The position numbers and the translations under genes were made by a program. DNA of 64,000 nt from Ochotona curzoniae (taxonomy: Eukaryota; Chordata; Mammalia; Lagomorpha; Ochotonidae), in NCBI RefSeq assembly GCF_017591425.1, contig NW_024467120.1, positions 12,118,746 to 12,182,745 of the forward strand. Direction: 5' to 3'. Below are positions 35,786 through 45,327 of this stretch, in pieces. Positions within the stretch are counted from its first letter, which is position 1, and every line of letters begins with the position of its first letter. The notes below the pieces were generated by a model. The model was not told where the DNA came from, did no database searches, and saw only the letters and a program-made list of their open reading frames with translations.

Positions 35786-36217
35786 TGTCGCGCCCACCGA
35801 CCACCGACCCGCAGTGATGAGCAGACACGATTGAAGCCTTCCGCAGCAGTCTTTATTGTGCACACCAAGATTGAAGAAGAGGAAGCCCCGACCCACCTTT
35901 TGCTCTCACTATTATAGAAGGCAGCTCCGCCCTACCGGCTGTTCATAGGCCAGCCTTCTGATGATGTATTGATCATGCCTCTGGAGAGACTTGCGGATAG
36001 GGCAAGGGCTTAGTCCACGCGCCGATCACGGGCCTGCCCATGCGCTGTATTACTGCGCCTGCGCAGGCGTCTGCGCAATTCAGCCAGAGGTGCGTGACTA
36101 ACGTCACCACTGCTGACGTGCTCTCTTCCACCAGGCGCCATCTTAAGGCCTCGCTGGACTTGAGCCAAAGGCAGGTCAAGTACAGGTCAAGTACAAGGCT
36201 CACAGCGGCTCACCACA
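35786..36217 (-). repeat. ERV 3' LTR
   Basis: On the minus strand it starts TGTGGTGAGCC and ends GGCGCGACA. It carries a TATA-like TATAATAG near 35,910 and an AATAAA near 35,855, placing R and a short U5 toward the plus-strand left end. Confidence 0.93.
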
Positions 36218-36235
36218 TCTCCCCCTTTCTTCTTT
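36218..36235 (-). other. ERV polypurine tract
   Basis: On the minus strand AAAGAAGAAAGGGGGAGA directly abuts the 3' LTR, the normal site for plus-strand priming. Confidence 0.9.
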
Positions 36236-36583
36236 ATAAGAGACGCCTGTCTTAGGTTGTGACAAGACAACTCCGAAGCCCGTCCGGAAGGGTCATTGTT
36301 GCGCACCAATGACCTCCTGTCTTAGGCCGGATGATTGTCTGTCCCCTTACCCGTCATTGGCTGTCAATTATAAAGGCAGAAGCATTGGTTTAACCAGCCG
36401 GCCGCCCTACTGTGTGCAATGGGAGAGACCCCGACAGTGTGCAAGGGCCGGCCTCGAAGGAGACATAGTACACCCACTTAACTCGGTGCAATGCCGCAAG
36501 GGCTCAAGGTGCTAAAGCTGAGTGCTAGTCTTCCTTCGAAAGCATGGTCAACCATGCCATAGGAGACGCGCCCTCTTGTAAGG

Positions 36584-37015
36584 CTAATAGCGCCTGGTGG
36601 ATGATGACTCGATCTCGCGCAGCCCTCTTATACGCCAAAGGAAAAAAAAGGCTAGAGCTAATCCTCCACACAACAGTGAGAGCAAAACCCCCACTCCCGC
36701 CCATTCCTTCACAGAGGCTGTGATGGTCTTGATCCAGTCTGTCATGGAGTGTGCTATTGAAGGATCGACTCTGGTGGAATTGATCTGCACGATCGCGATC
36801 CTTAGATCTTGTTGAAGCTCGTCGAACTCTTTGGTCCAATTTCCTAAAAGATAACTAGACAGTTGTCTGGACAAATTAGCAGCATGTGAGCCATTAACAA
36901 AAGGAACCGATGTCACACATAGGCCAGGAAGACGCCATTGACAGCCTAATTGTGCTACTTCCCACAAGGTGTTGACCTGGTCTTGAACTAGATCGACTCT
37001 CTGATTCAAGACCAT
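36584..37015 (-). pseudogene. ERV env remnant (transmembrane subunit end)
   Basis: An open stretch of 143 codons with a heptad-like region, one NWT glycosylation site, and a strong hydrophobic span (GVGVLLSLLCGGLALAFFF) followed by a short basic tail. This is the layout of the ectodomain end, membrane anchor and cytoplasmic tail of a retroviral TM protein. The surface subunit, cleavage site and fusion peptide are absent. It joins the RNase H region near 37,020-37,040 in a different frame, marking a deletion junction. Not a functional envelope. Confidence 0.8.
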
Positions 37016-37026
37016 CAGGCCCCCTT

Positions 37027-38778
37027 TTAGGTGGCTATTAATTCCTCTGAGGAAGGTGGAGACACAAGCATCATCAGAACCTGAGTCCTGGTGGCGGCGT
37101 CTGCAAGAGCATTTCCTCTAGTTAATGGTCCCGGTAAACCTGAATGGGCTCGAATATGGGTTATATAAAAGGGGTGGTTCCTATGCCAAATGGCCTGTTG
37201 AATTTGTTTAAAAAGATCTGCCACCGGGCCGGACCCTGAAATAGAGCCAGCGGCCTCCAAAACATTCACCGCATTCACCACATATAGGGAATCAGAAACA
37301 ATATTTAAAGGCTCTAAAAAGGTTTGTAAAGCAAAAAGCACCATGTGACATTCCACTCTCTGAGGAGAGGCCGTTGGAAAGGACTTAGTTATTACCCTCT
37401 CTTCGACAACCAGGGCTCCAGCTCCTGTTGAGGAGCCATCAGTAAAAACTGTCAAAGCACCAGAGAGAGGATGAGAGCTGGTTTTCTCTGGAAAAACCAT
37501 AGGATGTCGCTGTAAAAATTGTAATAATGGGTGTCTTGGAAGATGATTATCAAAAACTCCTTGATAAATAAACATTAAAATGGACCACTCATTATTGCAT
37601 GCACTCAAAACTTGTAATTGCTGAACTGTATAGGGAACTATTACGCGGTCTGGATAGCGCCCAAAATGACACAAAGCTAATTTTAACCCTTTAAGTACTA
37701 TGGACGCGACCGCAGATGGATACCATTGAATAGATTTAATCTGAGAAACCTGAGAATGGACCCAAAGTAATGGGCCTTGTTGCCATAGCACAGCAGTGGG
37801 AAAAACCTCTGTAGCTAGCACACACAATTCAAAAGGCTGATCTTGATCTAGCCGAACTAATTGAGCCTTCTCTATGGCCTCTTGAACTTTCACTAAGACC
37901 TGTTGTGCTTCAGGGGTAAGTGTACGTCGGGAGGTAAGATCAGAATCGCCTTCAAGTAAGGCGAACAGGGGCTTTAATTCCTGAGAAGAAATCTTAAGAA
38001 AGGATCGTAACCAATTAATATCCCCCGCTAATTTTTGAAAATCATTCAGTGTTCGCAAATGAGAAATTTTAAGACTTATCTTTTGAGGCCTAACATATGT
38101 TTCTGTGATTAAAGATCCTAAAAAGGCTTTTACCTGCTGCATTTGAACCTTCTCGGCTGAAACTATAAGGCCATAATTCTGTAGAGCCCGCTTCAAATCA
38201 ACATAAATTTGTAATAACTGGTCTTGGTTTTGGGCACAAATTAGAATATCATCCATATAATGGACAATACGAGCTGTTGGAAACCGGTCTCGTACCGGCT
38301 GTAACACTTGGGCAACATAAAGCTGACACATGGTGGGGCTATTAGCCATTCCCTGGAGTAATACTTTCCATTGATAACGCTTATCCGGCTCTTCATGATT
38401 AACAGAGGGAATAGTAAAAGCAAACCTCTCCCTATCTTGTAATGCTAATGGTATAGAAAAAAAGCAATCCTTTAAATCAATCACTAATAACGGCCAATGT
38501 TTAGGGAGGGATGACAAAACTGGGAGGCCCCTTTGAACGGGACCAAAGCATTGCATCTGTGCATTTACAGCTCTTAAATCATGCAAAAGGCACCACTTTC
38601 CTGATTTCTTTTTGATAACAAAGATAGGAGTATTCCAAGGAGAAACAGAGGGCTCTAAATGTCCCAAATGTAATTGTTCCTGGACTAATTGTTGAGCAGC
38701 TTGGCATTTCTCAGAGGATAGCGGCCATTGGGGAACCCAAACCAGTTCGGCTGTTTTCCAAGGTATGGGCAGCTGCAT
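37027..38778 (-). CDS. pol: ERV pol remnant: reverse transcriptase and RNase H
   Basis: An uninterrupted frame of 583 codons from the first ATG, also open a short way upstream. It starts in the RT finger region (PLSSEK), carries the catalytic YMDD and the upstream LKDCFFSIPL motif, then the thumb and connection, and an RNase H domain opening at TDGSSTGAG with the following glutamate and aspartates in expected places. It ends in RNase H with no integrase. The usual LPQG motif reads LLQG here. Gag lies in another frame, so it would need frameshifting or an internal start to be made. In retroviruses these domains copy genomic RNA into DNA; activity here is unknown. Confidence 0.88.
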   Translation of the reverse strand: MQLPIPWKTAELVWVPQWPLSSEKCQAAQQLVQEQLHLGHLEPSVSPWNTPIFVIKKKSGKWCLLHDLRAVNAQMQCFGPVQRGLPVLSSLPKHWPLLVIDLKDCFFSIPLALQDRERFAFTIPSVNHEEPDKRYQWKVLLQGMANSPTMCQLYVAQVLQPVRDRFPTARIVHYMDDILICAQNQDQLLQIYVDLKRALQNYGLIVSAEKVQMQQVKAFLGSLITETYVRPQKISLKISHLRTLNDFQKLAGDINWLRSFLKISSQELKPLFALLEGDSDLTSRRTLTPEAQQVLVKVQEAIEKAQLVRLDQDQPFELCVLATEVFPTAVLWQQGPLLWVHSQVSQIKSIQWYPSAVASIVLKGLKLALCHFGRYPDRVIVPYTVQQLQVLSACNNEWSILMFIYQGVFDNHLPRHPLLQFLQRHPMVFPEKTSSHPLSGALTVFTDGSSTGAGALVVEERVITKSFPTASPQRVECHMVLFALQTFLEPLNIVSDSLYVVNAVNVLEAAGSISGSGPVADLFKQIQQAIWHRNHPFYITHIRAHSGLPGPLTRGNALADAATRTQVLMMLVSPPSSEELIAT

Positions 38779-39418
38779 ACCAATGGCTGCTATTAAAAAC
38801 CCAGGGGGGTGCTGAAGGCGCCGTAGACGGAGGGACGGTCACTAAAGGCGCCACGGATGGGGGGGTAAGCGTCGCCGCGACCCTCTCCCCCTTCCTTCTT
38901 CTCTGCCTGTTTCTTTCTAGTTTACTTCCTCTCTCGGTGTCTGACGTCTCAGAATCCGAGGAGGAGGAGGAGGCTACTTTTAGTTTCTCTAGTTCCGCTG
39001 TTGGGTAAAGGGAACATTTTTCTTCTGAGTTAACTCTCTCTGGACTCTCACCTTTTTCTTTAACTTTGGTACCAATTCTTTCTCCCCGCTCTGTTTCTGA
39101 GAGGCTATCTTGGGCTAATTGAAGGCAATCTCGACCCTGAGTCACAGCTTCCTTGCACCGGTCATCTTCTAAGCATGCACGAATTAATCTCCATAGTGGC
39201 ATAACTCCCGGACTCAAACGGTCACGCTCCTTAGCCCTCTGTAAATCTTTACCGAGTTTTTCCCAGGACCGCGGAGTCAGTGATCCGGAAACCACATACC
39301 AGGGCGCATGACGGTCTACTTCTTTGATAAAGCCCTCTAGTGTACGTTCACTAACCTTTAATTTACGTGCTTTCAAAAGTGCCTGTAAAGGCTTAATCAA
39401 GGAAGTCTGTGCTCCCAT
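38711..39418 (-). CDS. gag: ERV gag remnant: matrix region
   Basis: A 235-codon frame starting MGAQTS, a likely N-myristoylation signal. A compact helical matrix-like domain (about residues 1-110) follows, with a retroviral MA signature around HAPWYVV and WEKLGKDL, then an acidic/serine-rich and arginine-rich linker and a proline-rich segment. Capsid and nucleocapsid are missing. The frame runs past a deletion near 38,800 into pol sequence in the wrong frame and stops at 38,711, so its last ~25 residues are not gag. Confidence 0.82.
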   Translation of the reverse strand: MGAQTSLIKPLQALLKARKLKVSERTLEGFIKEVDRHAPWYVVSGSLTPRSWEKLGKDLQRAKERDRLSPGVMPLWRLIRACLEDDRCKEAVTQGRDCLQLAQDSLSETERGERIGTKVKEKGESPERVNSEEKCSLYPTAELEKLKVASSSSSDSETSDTERGSKLERNRQRRRKGERVAATLTPPSVAPLVTVPPSTAPSAPPWVFNSSHWYAAAHTLENSRTGLGSPMAAIL

Positions 39419-39538
39419 ATCTCAGGGTTAAATTTCTCAAGCCCAGTAACGCCTCCCTCTCAGAGCTCCTTACTTTTTATGGCTGCGGTTCTGACTTCGT
39501 CCCGTCCAGGACGGGAGGCTCCTCTGGGTCCGAAGAAT

Positions 39539-39556
39539 TCCCGGGTTTCGGCACCA
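39539..39556 (-). other. ERV primer-binding site, tRNA-Phe
   Basis: On the minus strand TGGTGCCGAAACCCGGGA follows the 5' LTR after two bases. It complements the 3' end of tRNA-Phe (CCCGGGTTTCGGCACCA). Confidence 0.92.
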
Positions 39557-39558
39557 AC

Positions 39559-39990
39559 TGTCGCGCCCACCGACCACCGACCCGCAGTGATGAGCAGACA
39601 CGATTGAAGCCTTCCGCAGCAGTCTTTATTGTGCACACCAAGATTGAAGAAGAGGAAGCCCCGACCCACCTTTTGCTCTCACTATTATAGAAGGCAGCTC
39701 CGCCCTACCGGCTGTTCATAGGCCAGCCTTCTGATGATGTATTGATCATGCCTCTGGAGAGACTTGCGGATAGGGCAAGGGCTTAGTCCACGCGCCGATC
39801 ACGGGCCTGCCCATGCGCTGTATTACTGCGCCTGCGCAGGCGTCTGCGCAATTCAGCCAGAGGTGCGTGACTAACGTCACCACTGCTGACGTGCTCTCTT
39901 CCACCAGGCGCCATCTTAAGGCCTCGCTGGACTTGAGCCAAAGGCAGGTCAAGTACAGGTCAAGTACAAGGCTCACAGCGGCTCACCACA
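39559..39990 (-). repeat. ERV 5' LTR
   Basis: 432 bp, apparently identical to the 3' LTR. Promoter elements and poly(A) signal are kept, so it could still drive transcription leftward, toward the 3' end of PGBD1. Confidence 0.93.
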
Positions 39991-39996
39991 CTCAGC
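39991..39996. repeat. ERV target-site duplication, right copy
   Basis: CTCAGC, matching the left copy exactly. Confidence 0.9.
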
Positions 39997-40599
39997 AGAA
40001 AGTCTGCTTTCTGCTACATTCTCAGTCTGCTGAGAATGTTTGAGATTTGGGGTCTCTTGGACATTTGGTGGTCTGGTTCAGGGGATAGATCTCCATAATT
40101 AATAAAGCTCCACAGAACCTGAGTCTGATCAGATTTCCAGATTATTAGTTACTCCTGAGAATTATGAATTCACAGGAAATACTGCAGAGATAAATGTTAA
40201 ACAATGCTGTAAAAATAAAGTGATCAAAATGGAGACTATACAAATTTGTAGGGTAAAGACTTCCTTTTTCAACAAATGCAGTGCAATGGGAGGAAAAGAA
40301 AGAAAGGGGAACAGACAGGTTGAGAGAGTCCAGACATACCAGCTGAGCACTTTTTGTGGATGCCATGAGGGACTGGATCCACTCAGATGTAGAAAAAAAA
40401 TAAGAACATCCACTCGCTGTGTAATGGCACAAGCAGTAACTATTGAATTTGTGGTGAAAAAGGTATTATGGCTATGCTGCTAGAAGCATTCTTATTTGCT
40501 GTAGATAAATACTGAAATATAAATAAACAGTGTATATATAGGACTTGCTTCAAAATAATAAAATAAGGAAAAAGAAGTAGATGAGGATGTATGAAGGTT

Positions 40600-40661
40600 A
40601 GGGGCCTCTCTCGCTCTGTCTCTTCTCTAACTCTTTCAAATAAAAATAATTTTTTAAAAAA
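40600..40661 (+). repeat. SINE 3' tail fragment
   Basis: GGCCTCTCTCGCTCTGTCTC...CTTTCAAATAAAAATAATTTT is the distal end of the older SINE type. Confidence 0.6.
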
Positions 40662-40984
40662 AACTTAAAAGGTTTAGAGAACTATATATATTTTTTTAGC
40701 AAGAAGAAGGATTTATTAAAAAAGAAAACAAAAAACAAGAAACCTTTCAACAGCCAGCTGGAAGCTATCTTTGTATACTTTTAAAAGCTGAATGTTTATT
40801 TCTTTTGAAATTCTGATTCAAATTCTGAATGTGGAAAAAATTATGAGAATGTTAGCACTGACACTACCCTTAGTTTTTAACATGATACTTAAAATTCACT
40901 TGCATTTGCTAGTTCGTATTTCTTGTGTAAATCATAATGTGAATTTATTGAGAGCTATGTTTTAGGTTTGTGTTCTGCTGTTTT

Positions 40985-41095
40985 CATCTGGCGGTTTACA
41001 GATGAGGGAGACTGGAGCACGGGGTCCTTTAGATTTGTTGCCTGAAGTCCCACAGCTTACACAGGGAGAGGCATGATTTGAACTTCCACTGTTTC
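40985..41095 (-). repeat. MIR fragment
   Basis: CGGTTTACAGATGAGGGAGACTGG...CCCACAGCTTACACAG...GATTTGAACTTCCA follows the reverse MIR. Confidence 0.55.
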
Positions 41096-41658
41096 ACACG
41101 GCATCACATCTTTAAACTAACGGTGAATGGCCTGAACATGCCGGTCTCCCTAATTAACCCTTAAATTCTCCAGGGTCAGAGGTTCCTTGGGCTTTGATTC
41201 TGCTGTTTGTACTGACATTGAAAGGTACCAAGCAATCTCCAAAAGGCAATGGTGAGCCATAATGTTGACAGAACAGTCTAAGGATTAGAAGGAGAAGAAA
41301 TTCCAAAGTATCAACTTGGGCATTATTTCCAATAAAAATGGAAGCCTTATATGTTAGACTGACTCATCCTGAGAATCAAGTTACATATGAAATGAGACAT
41401 AGTTAAACTGTCACGGCTGCACACTTCCCACTATGGATAACACTGCTTAGGGAGTGAGTATGCTGCCTCTTCTGATGGACTCAACACAGACTTCATCAAG
41501 CATATTCCTGGGAGACTGCAGCAGCACTAATGTCCCATGGGAACATGACTGATTCTTACTTCCCAAACTTCCATCTGTGTAAAATGTAATTCCTGCAGAT
41601 AAAAAGATTCACCTCTGAATATCCCTTGAATTTACCCAGTTTAGAAAATCTATACAGT

Positions 41659-41938
41659 GAGGCCCAACACAGTCGCCTAGGGCTAAAGTCCTCACCTTGC
41701 ACACACCAGGTTCATGTCCCAGCTGTTCCATTTCCCTTCCAGCTCCCTGCCTGTGGCCCAGGAAAGCAGTCGAGGATGGTCCAAAGCCTTGGGACTCTGC
41801 ACCTGCGTGGGAGACCCGAAAGAAGTCCCTGGTTCCTGGCTTTGGATTCGCTTAGCTCCACACCTTGTGGTGACTTTGGGAGTGAACCAGTGGATGGAAG
41901 ATCTTTGTGTCTCCCTTCCCCAATAAATCTTTTTTTTT
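41659..41938 (+). repeat. C-type SINE
   Basis: Forward copy with a small deletion after the head, ending CCCCAATAAATCTTTTTT. Confidence 0.8.
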
Positions 41939-42239
41939 TTTTTCATTTATTTATGAAGTGACTAGTCTTTTAAAGTTGTCTAATACTTCAGTACTAATTG
42001 GGGAGAACTCCCTCTCTACCAGTTTGATTCCAAATAAGATTTCAACCCTTTAAGGAAAATTATAAAGAAGTAAATCCAGTATTAAGGAATATGAGGCAAC
42101 TTCTGCCCCCAATATAGTCATTCACCCACCATTCACTACCACCAGGCTTACAGACAAACCATTCATTTCAAAGCAAAATAAATCTGACAAGAACAGAATG
42201 AGATACTTGAAAATCTTACTTTCCAAGAAGCTCCCGTTC

Positions 42240-42992
42240 AGGAGCCTGGGAGTCCCTGGAGTTAGTTCAGGAACAGCATGGATTCTAAAGCGCCTAAGTA
42301 GGTTGCAGTGGTGACTGAAGGTTTTGCCGCACTCATCACACTCATGTGGTCTCTCTTCAGTATGGCTTCTGTGATGTTTGATCAGAAGCATTGGCCAACT
42401 AAAGCTTTTCCTGCACTGACCGCACCGGTGGGGTTTCTTGCCAGTGCGGATTTGGAGGTGCTCAGGGGCCTGCGTTCTGACTGAACACTTAGCTGCACTT
42501 CCTGCACTGACGGCACTTCTCTCCCATATGGATCCTCCGGTGCTGAACTGGGGAGGAGCCTTCCCACATTTGTAGGGTTCCCCACTTTCTGCCCCAGTGT
42601 GGACTCTTGTGTGTTGGATGAGGCCGTTGCTGGCATTGAAGGTTTTTCCACACTCCTTACACTGACATGGTTTCTGCACAGAGTGACTCTGCTGATGTTT
42701 GTTCAGTGACTCTGGCCTCAGGCCTTCCTGCACTTCTCACATCCGCATGGCTTTTCCCCAGTGTGGATCTACTAATGCTGGATGAGGACTGAACTCTGCT
42801 TGAAGCTTTTCCCACATTCATTGCGTCTGTGATGTCTTTCTCCAGCAAGGTATCCTGGCTGCTTTTCCATGTACAAATTTCTCTGTCCTTGGAATTCACA
42901 AGAACATCTCTCTGGAGCCTAGTGCTTCACTCCTTTAGAGGCTTCTTCCTTCAGTGTCATCTCTGGATTTTCAGGAATGGTGGTTTCATTAC
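42240..42992 (-). pseudogene. ZSCAN31: ZSCAN31 pseudogene, zinc-finger exon
   Basis: Acceptor TATTCCAG before 42992. The frame opens with IPENPEMTLKEEASKG, then meets a TAG. The first finger ([16 protein letters not shown]) is followed by two consecutive stops. Later fingers (KECGKTFNASNGLIQH, RKSFSWPMLLIKH, DECGKTFSHHCNLLRR) survive in shifting frames. Confidence 0.88.
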
Positions 42993-43417
42993 CTGGAATA
43001 ATAAATGGGTCAGGCAATGTGTCTTCCCCTATGGCAGGGAGTGCCATCAGGATGGGCCTAGAAATATCCACAGGCACAGTCTAGAAATGCAAAGCTGTCA
43101 GTGCAGTGCGAGGCCTGGTTAAATGGGATTAGGTCATCAGCATTGCTGGAATGGTTGGGAGGGATCACCCCGCAGAATCAAGCTCCCAGAGAGGCTATAC
43201 ACTGCCAGGCCCTCACGAAGGCTTATTGCATTCAAAGTAGCTGACACATATTTATTAAACCCTAAAAGAAATCAGTCACTGGGGAACTATGATTATTCTT
43301 TCACAGATGCATCAAGAACCAATGAGGATACCAGAACTGCTCGTTATCAGGGAGCTACCAAACAGCACTGCTTAAATTCCAATTCAGGCAATTTGACCCT
43401 AGACTCCACAGTCTTAC

Positions 43418-43550
43418 CCTTTTCCCCGTATCCAGCCACCAGCTGTGTCACTGTGGGCTGATGCTGGATGACAGCTGATTCCTGCTTGGCCGTCACATGT
43501 ACCGCATCCTCTGAGTGCACTCCAGCATGTCCATGCTTAGATTCTGAGGC
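43418..43550 (-). pseudogene. ZSCAN31: ZSCAN31 pseudogene, linker exon
   Basis: Still open and with good splice sites (acceptor CCTTCAG, donor GTAAGA). It reads SKHGHAG...VTAKQES...QHQPTVTQL, parallel to the human linker. Confidence 0.82.
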
Positions 43551-44206
43551 CTGAAGGCAGGTGGGCATATTTGGGTTCATGAAAGAAGGACTTTAGGAGC
43601 CCCAGCTAATACTCTGAGAGATCAAATGAAACAAATTATTTTTTAAAAAGATGGTACAATGGAAAAAAAACAGTGTTTAATTCCAGAAAGGGAAATTGAG
43701 AGTGGCCCCAGAGAGAGCATGGCTACATTTTATTTGATAATCCTTTGGAAAGGTGGAATCAAATCCCCATCTCCTTCAGTGGGACTTCACTGAATGGCTC
43801 ACTTTTACTAAATGGAAAATATGGTAGAAGGGATGTTAAATAACTTCTGACAAAAAAAACATTGTGCAGCTTCCTCTTTCTTCTTTGTAGAAGGCAAACT
43901 GACATGTTGTGAATACATTCACGCAGCCCTGGGGAAAGATCTTGTCCAACAGTCAGTGTGCAGCTGAGGCTCCCTACCAACAACCTTGAAAATGGATCCA
44001 GCAGCCCCAGTCATGGATTCAGAGAACTAAGGAGCTCCCAGATTCCTGACTCATGAAAACTGACATCATTGGTTTGGGATTTTGTTTGTAAAGACATTAA
44101 AGCTTAGGAGAAACTAATATAGAGAACCAGTGCATGTGGCTATTGCCACTCCTGCCACCACTACCATTCATTTAGTATTGAAGAAAGCCAATTTTTCTCC
44201 TCTTAG

Positions 44207-44400
44207 CTGATTTTTTGGCTCACTAAATTTCTGCTCCAAGTCTTCAACCACAGCTGCCACCTCTTCCCCACTCTTTGGGTGGTGCTCCCGCACCCAGGCC
44301 TGCAGCTCCTCAGGCAGGATGGTCAGGAACTGCTCCAGCACCAGCAGCTACAGGATCTGCTTCTTGCTGTGGCTCTCTGGCCTCAGCCACTGATTCCTCC
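44207..44400 (-). pseudogene. ZSCAN31: ZSCAN31 pseudogene, SCAN exon remnant
   Basis: Reads QWLRPES-SKKQIL, stop, [32 protein letters not shown]: the C-terminal two thirds of a SCAN domain. Homology ends abruptly near 44,400. The sequence after the exon is CTAAGAG where GTAAGA is expected. Confidence 0.9.
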
Positions 44401-45019
44401 ACCTTGTAGCAATATTACAGTTCAAATCCAGTCAAGATTCTTTCATTTTAGGCATATACCAAGCACAGAGTCCAGCATCTTATTATTCAGATACATTCAA
44501 CGGTTTCTTGGGGACACCATCTCTGCTCTGAAGGCTGAGCTGGCAGAATATCATCCCAACCAATTAAAAGCCCCAACATAACATCAACAACAATTTACAT
44601 CATTATGGAGTTAATTGACATGGTATTGAGTAACCAATATGTTAAAAAAAAATGCTGGTTCTTAACCACATCCTGTGACTACTTCATTGACATTTCAATT
44701 TTAGTTTATATACAACCGGCTTCTATACACCTTAAAATGGCTATAGGGTACTATTCAGCTCTCTTGTGTCTATTTTCATTTTAATATTTAGCAGTTTATA
44801 GTGTTGAAGCATAATTTTTACTGAGCTTGGCAGATTTTAGGGTAGTCTAAACTGGCTTATAACGCTAACAAGGCATATGTCAACAGTTGAGGTGCAGAAC
44901 AGTTTTAGGAGGGGTGTGCAGAGAAATCTTCAATGCCTTAGTGGGGAGTAACTTACCTTTGTGTCTGTCCTATCTAGTAAGGTATATTTGAGTCCATGCT
45001 GACTGTTTATTAGACTGCT

Positions 45020-45327
45020 TCTTAACTAATCTTTTATTGGTGAGAGAAGGAGAGACAAAGATCTTCCATTTGCTAGTTCACTCCTCAAATGGCCACAATG
45101 GCCAGAACAAAGCTGATCTGAATCCAAATATTGGAGCCAGGGGCCTCTTCCACGTCTCCCACATGAGTGTAGGAGTCCAAGGACTTGAGCCACCCTCTAC
45201 TGCTTTCCCAGCCCGTAAGCAGGTAGCTGGATCAGAAACGAGTAGCTGGGACTAGAACCAGTGCCCAAATGGGATGCTGCAACTGCAAGTTGGAAGATTA
45301 GCCTGATAAACCACTGCACTGGTCCCC
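45020..45327 (-). repeat. Diverged C-type SINE
   Basis: Reverse copy; CCCACATGAGTGTAGGAGTCC and CACTGCACTGGTCCCC mark it. Confidence 0.7.

Larger units (their letters stand above)
35786..39990 (-). mobile_element. Young, internally deleted class II (IAP-like) endogenous retrovirus
   Basis: A provirus of about 4.2 kb on the minus strand. The 5' LTR is at 39559-39990 and the 3' LTR at 35786-36217, both 432 bp, and I found no difference reading them side by side. Both ends are TG...CA. The 6-bp target duplication CTCAGC is exact (35780-35785, 39991-39996). The primer site matches the 3' end of tRNA-Phe, as in rodent IAP elements. Internal remains, in transcription order: Gag matrix region, RT plus RNase H, and Env transmembrane end. 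Capsid, nucleocapsid, protease, integrase and most of Env are missing, so it cannot be autonomous. It lies between PGBD1 and ZSCAN31, antisense to PGBD1. Confidence 0.95.
39997..42120. other. Region between the ERV and ZSCAN31 remnant
   Basis: Holds a SINE tail (40,600-40,661), a MIR (40,985-41,095) and one SINE (41,659-41,938); the rest is unique, without a gene. Confidence 0.5.
42240..44400 (-). pseudogene. ZSCAN31: ZSCAN31 (ZNF323) unitary pseudogene
   Basis: Position and strand are those of ZSCAN31, between PGBD1 and ZKSCAN3. Three exon remnants are colinear with the human protein: part of the SCAN exon (44207-44400), a linker exon (43418-43550) and the finger exon (42240-42992). Damage: the 5' half of the SCAN exon with the start codon is gone; the kept half has an in-frame stop (TAG at 44349-44351 where human has Glu); its splice donor reads CT instead of GT (44205-44206); and the finger exon has several stops and frameshifts. 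No other copy is in the window, so this is loss of the gene itself, not a duplicate. The human gene makes a SCAN/six-finger nuclear protein. Confidence 0.87.
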
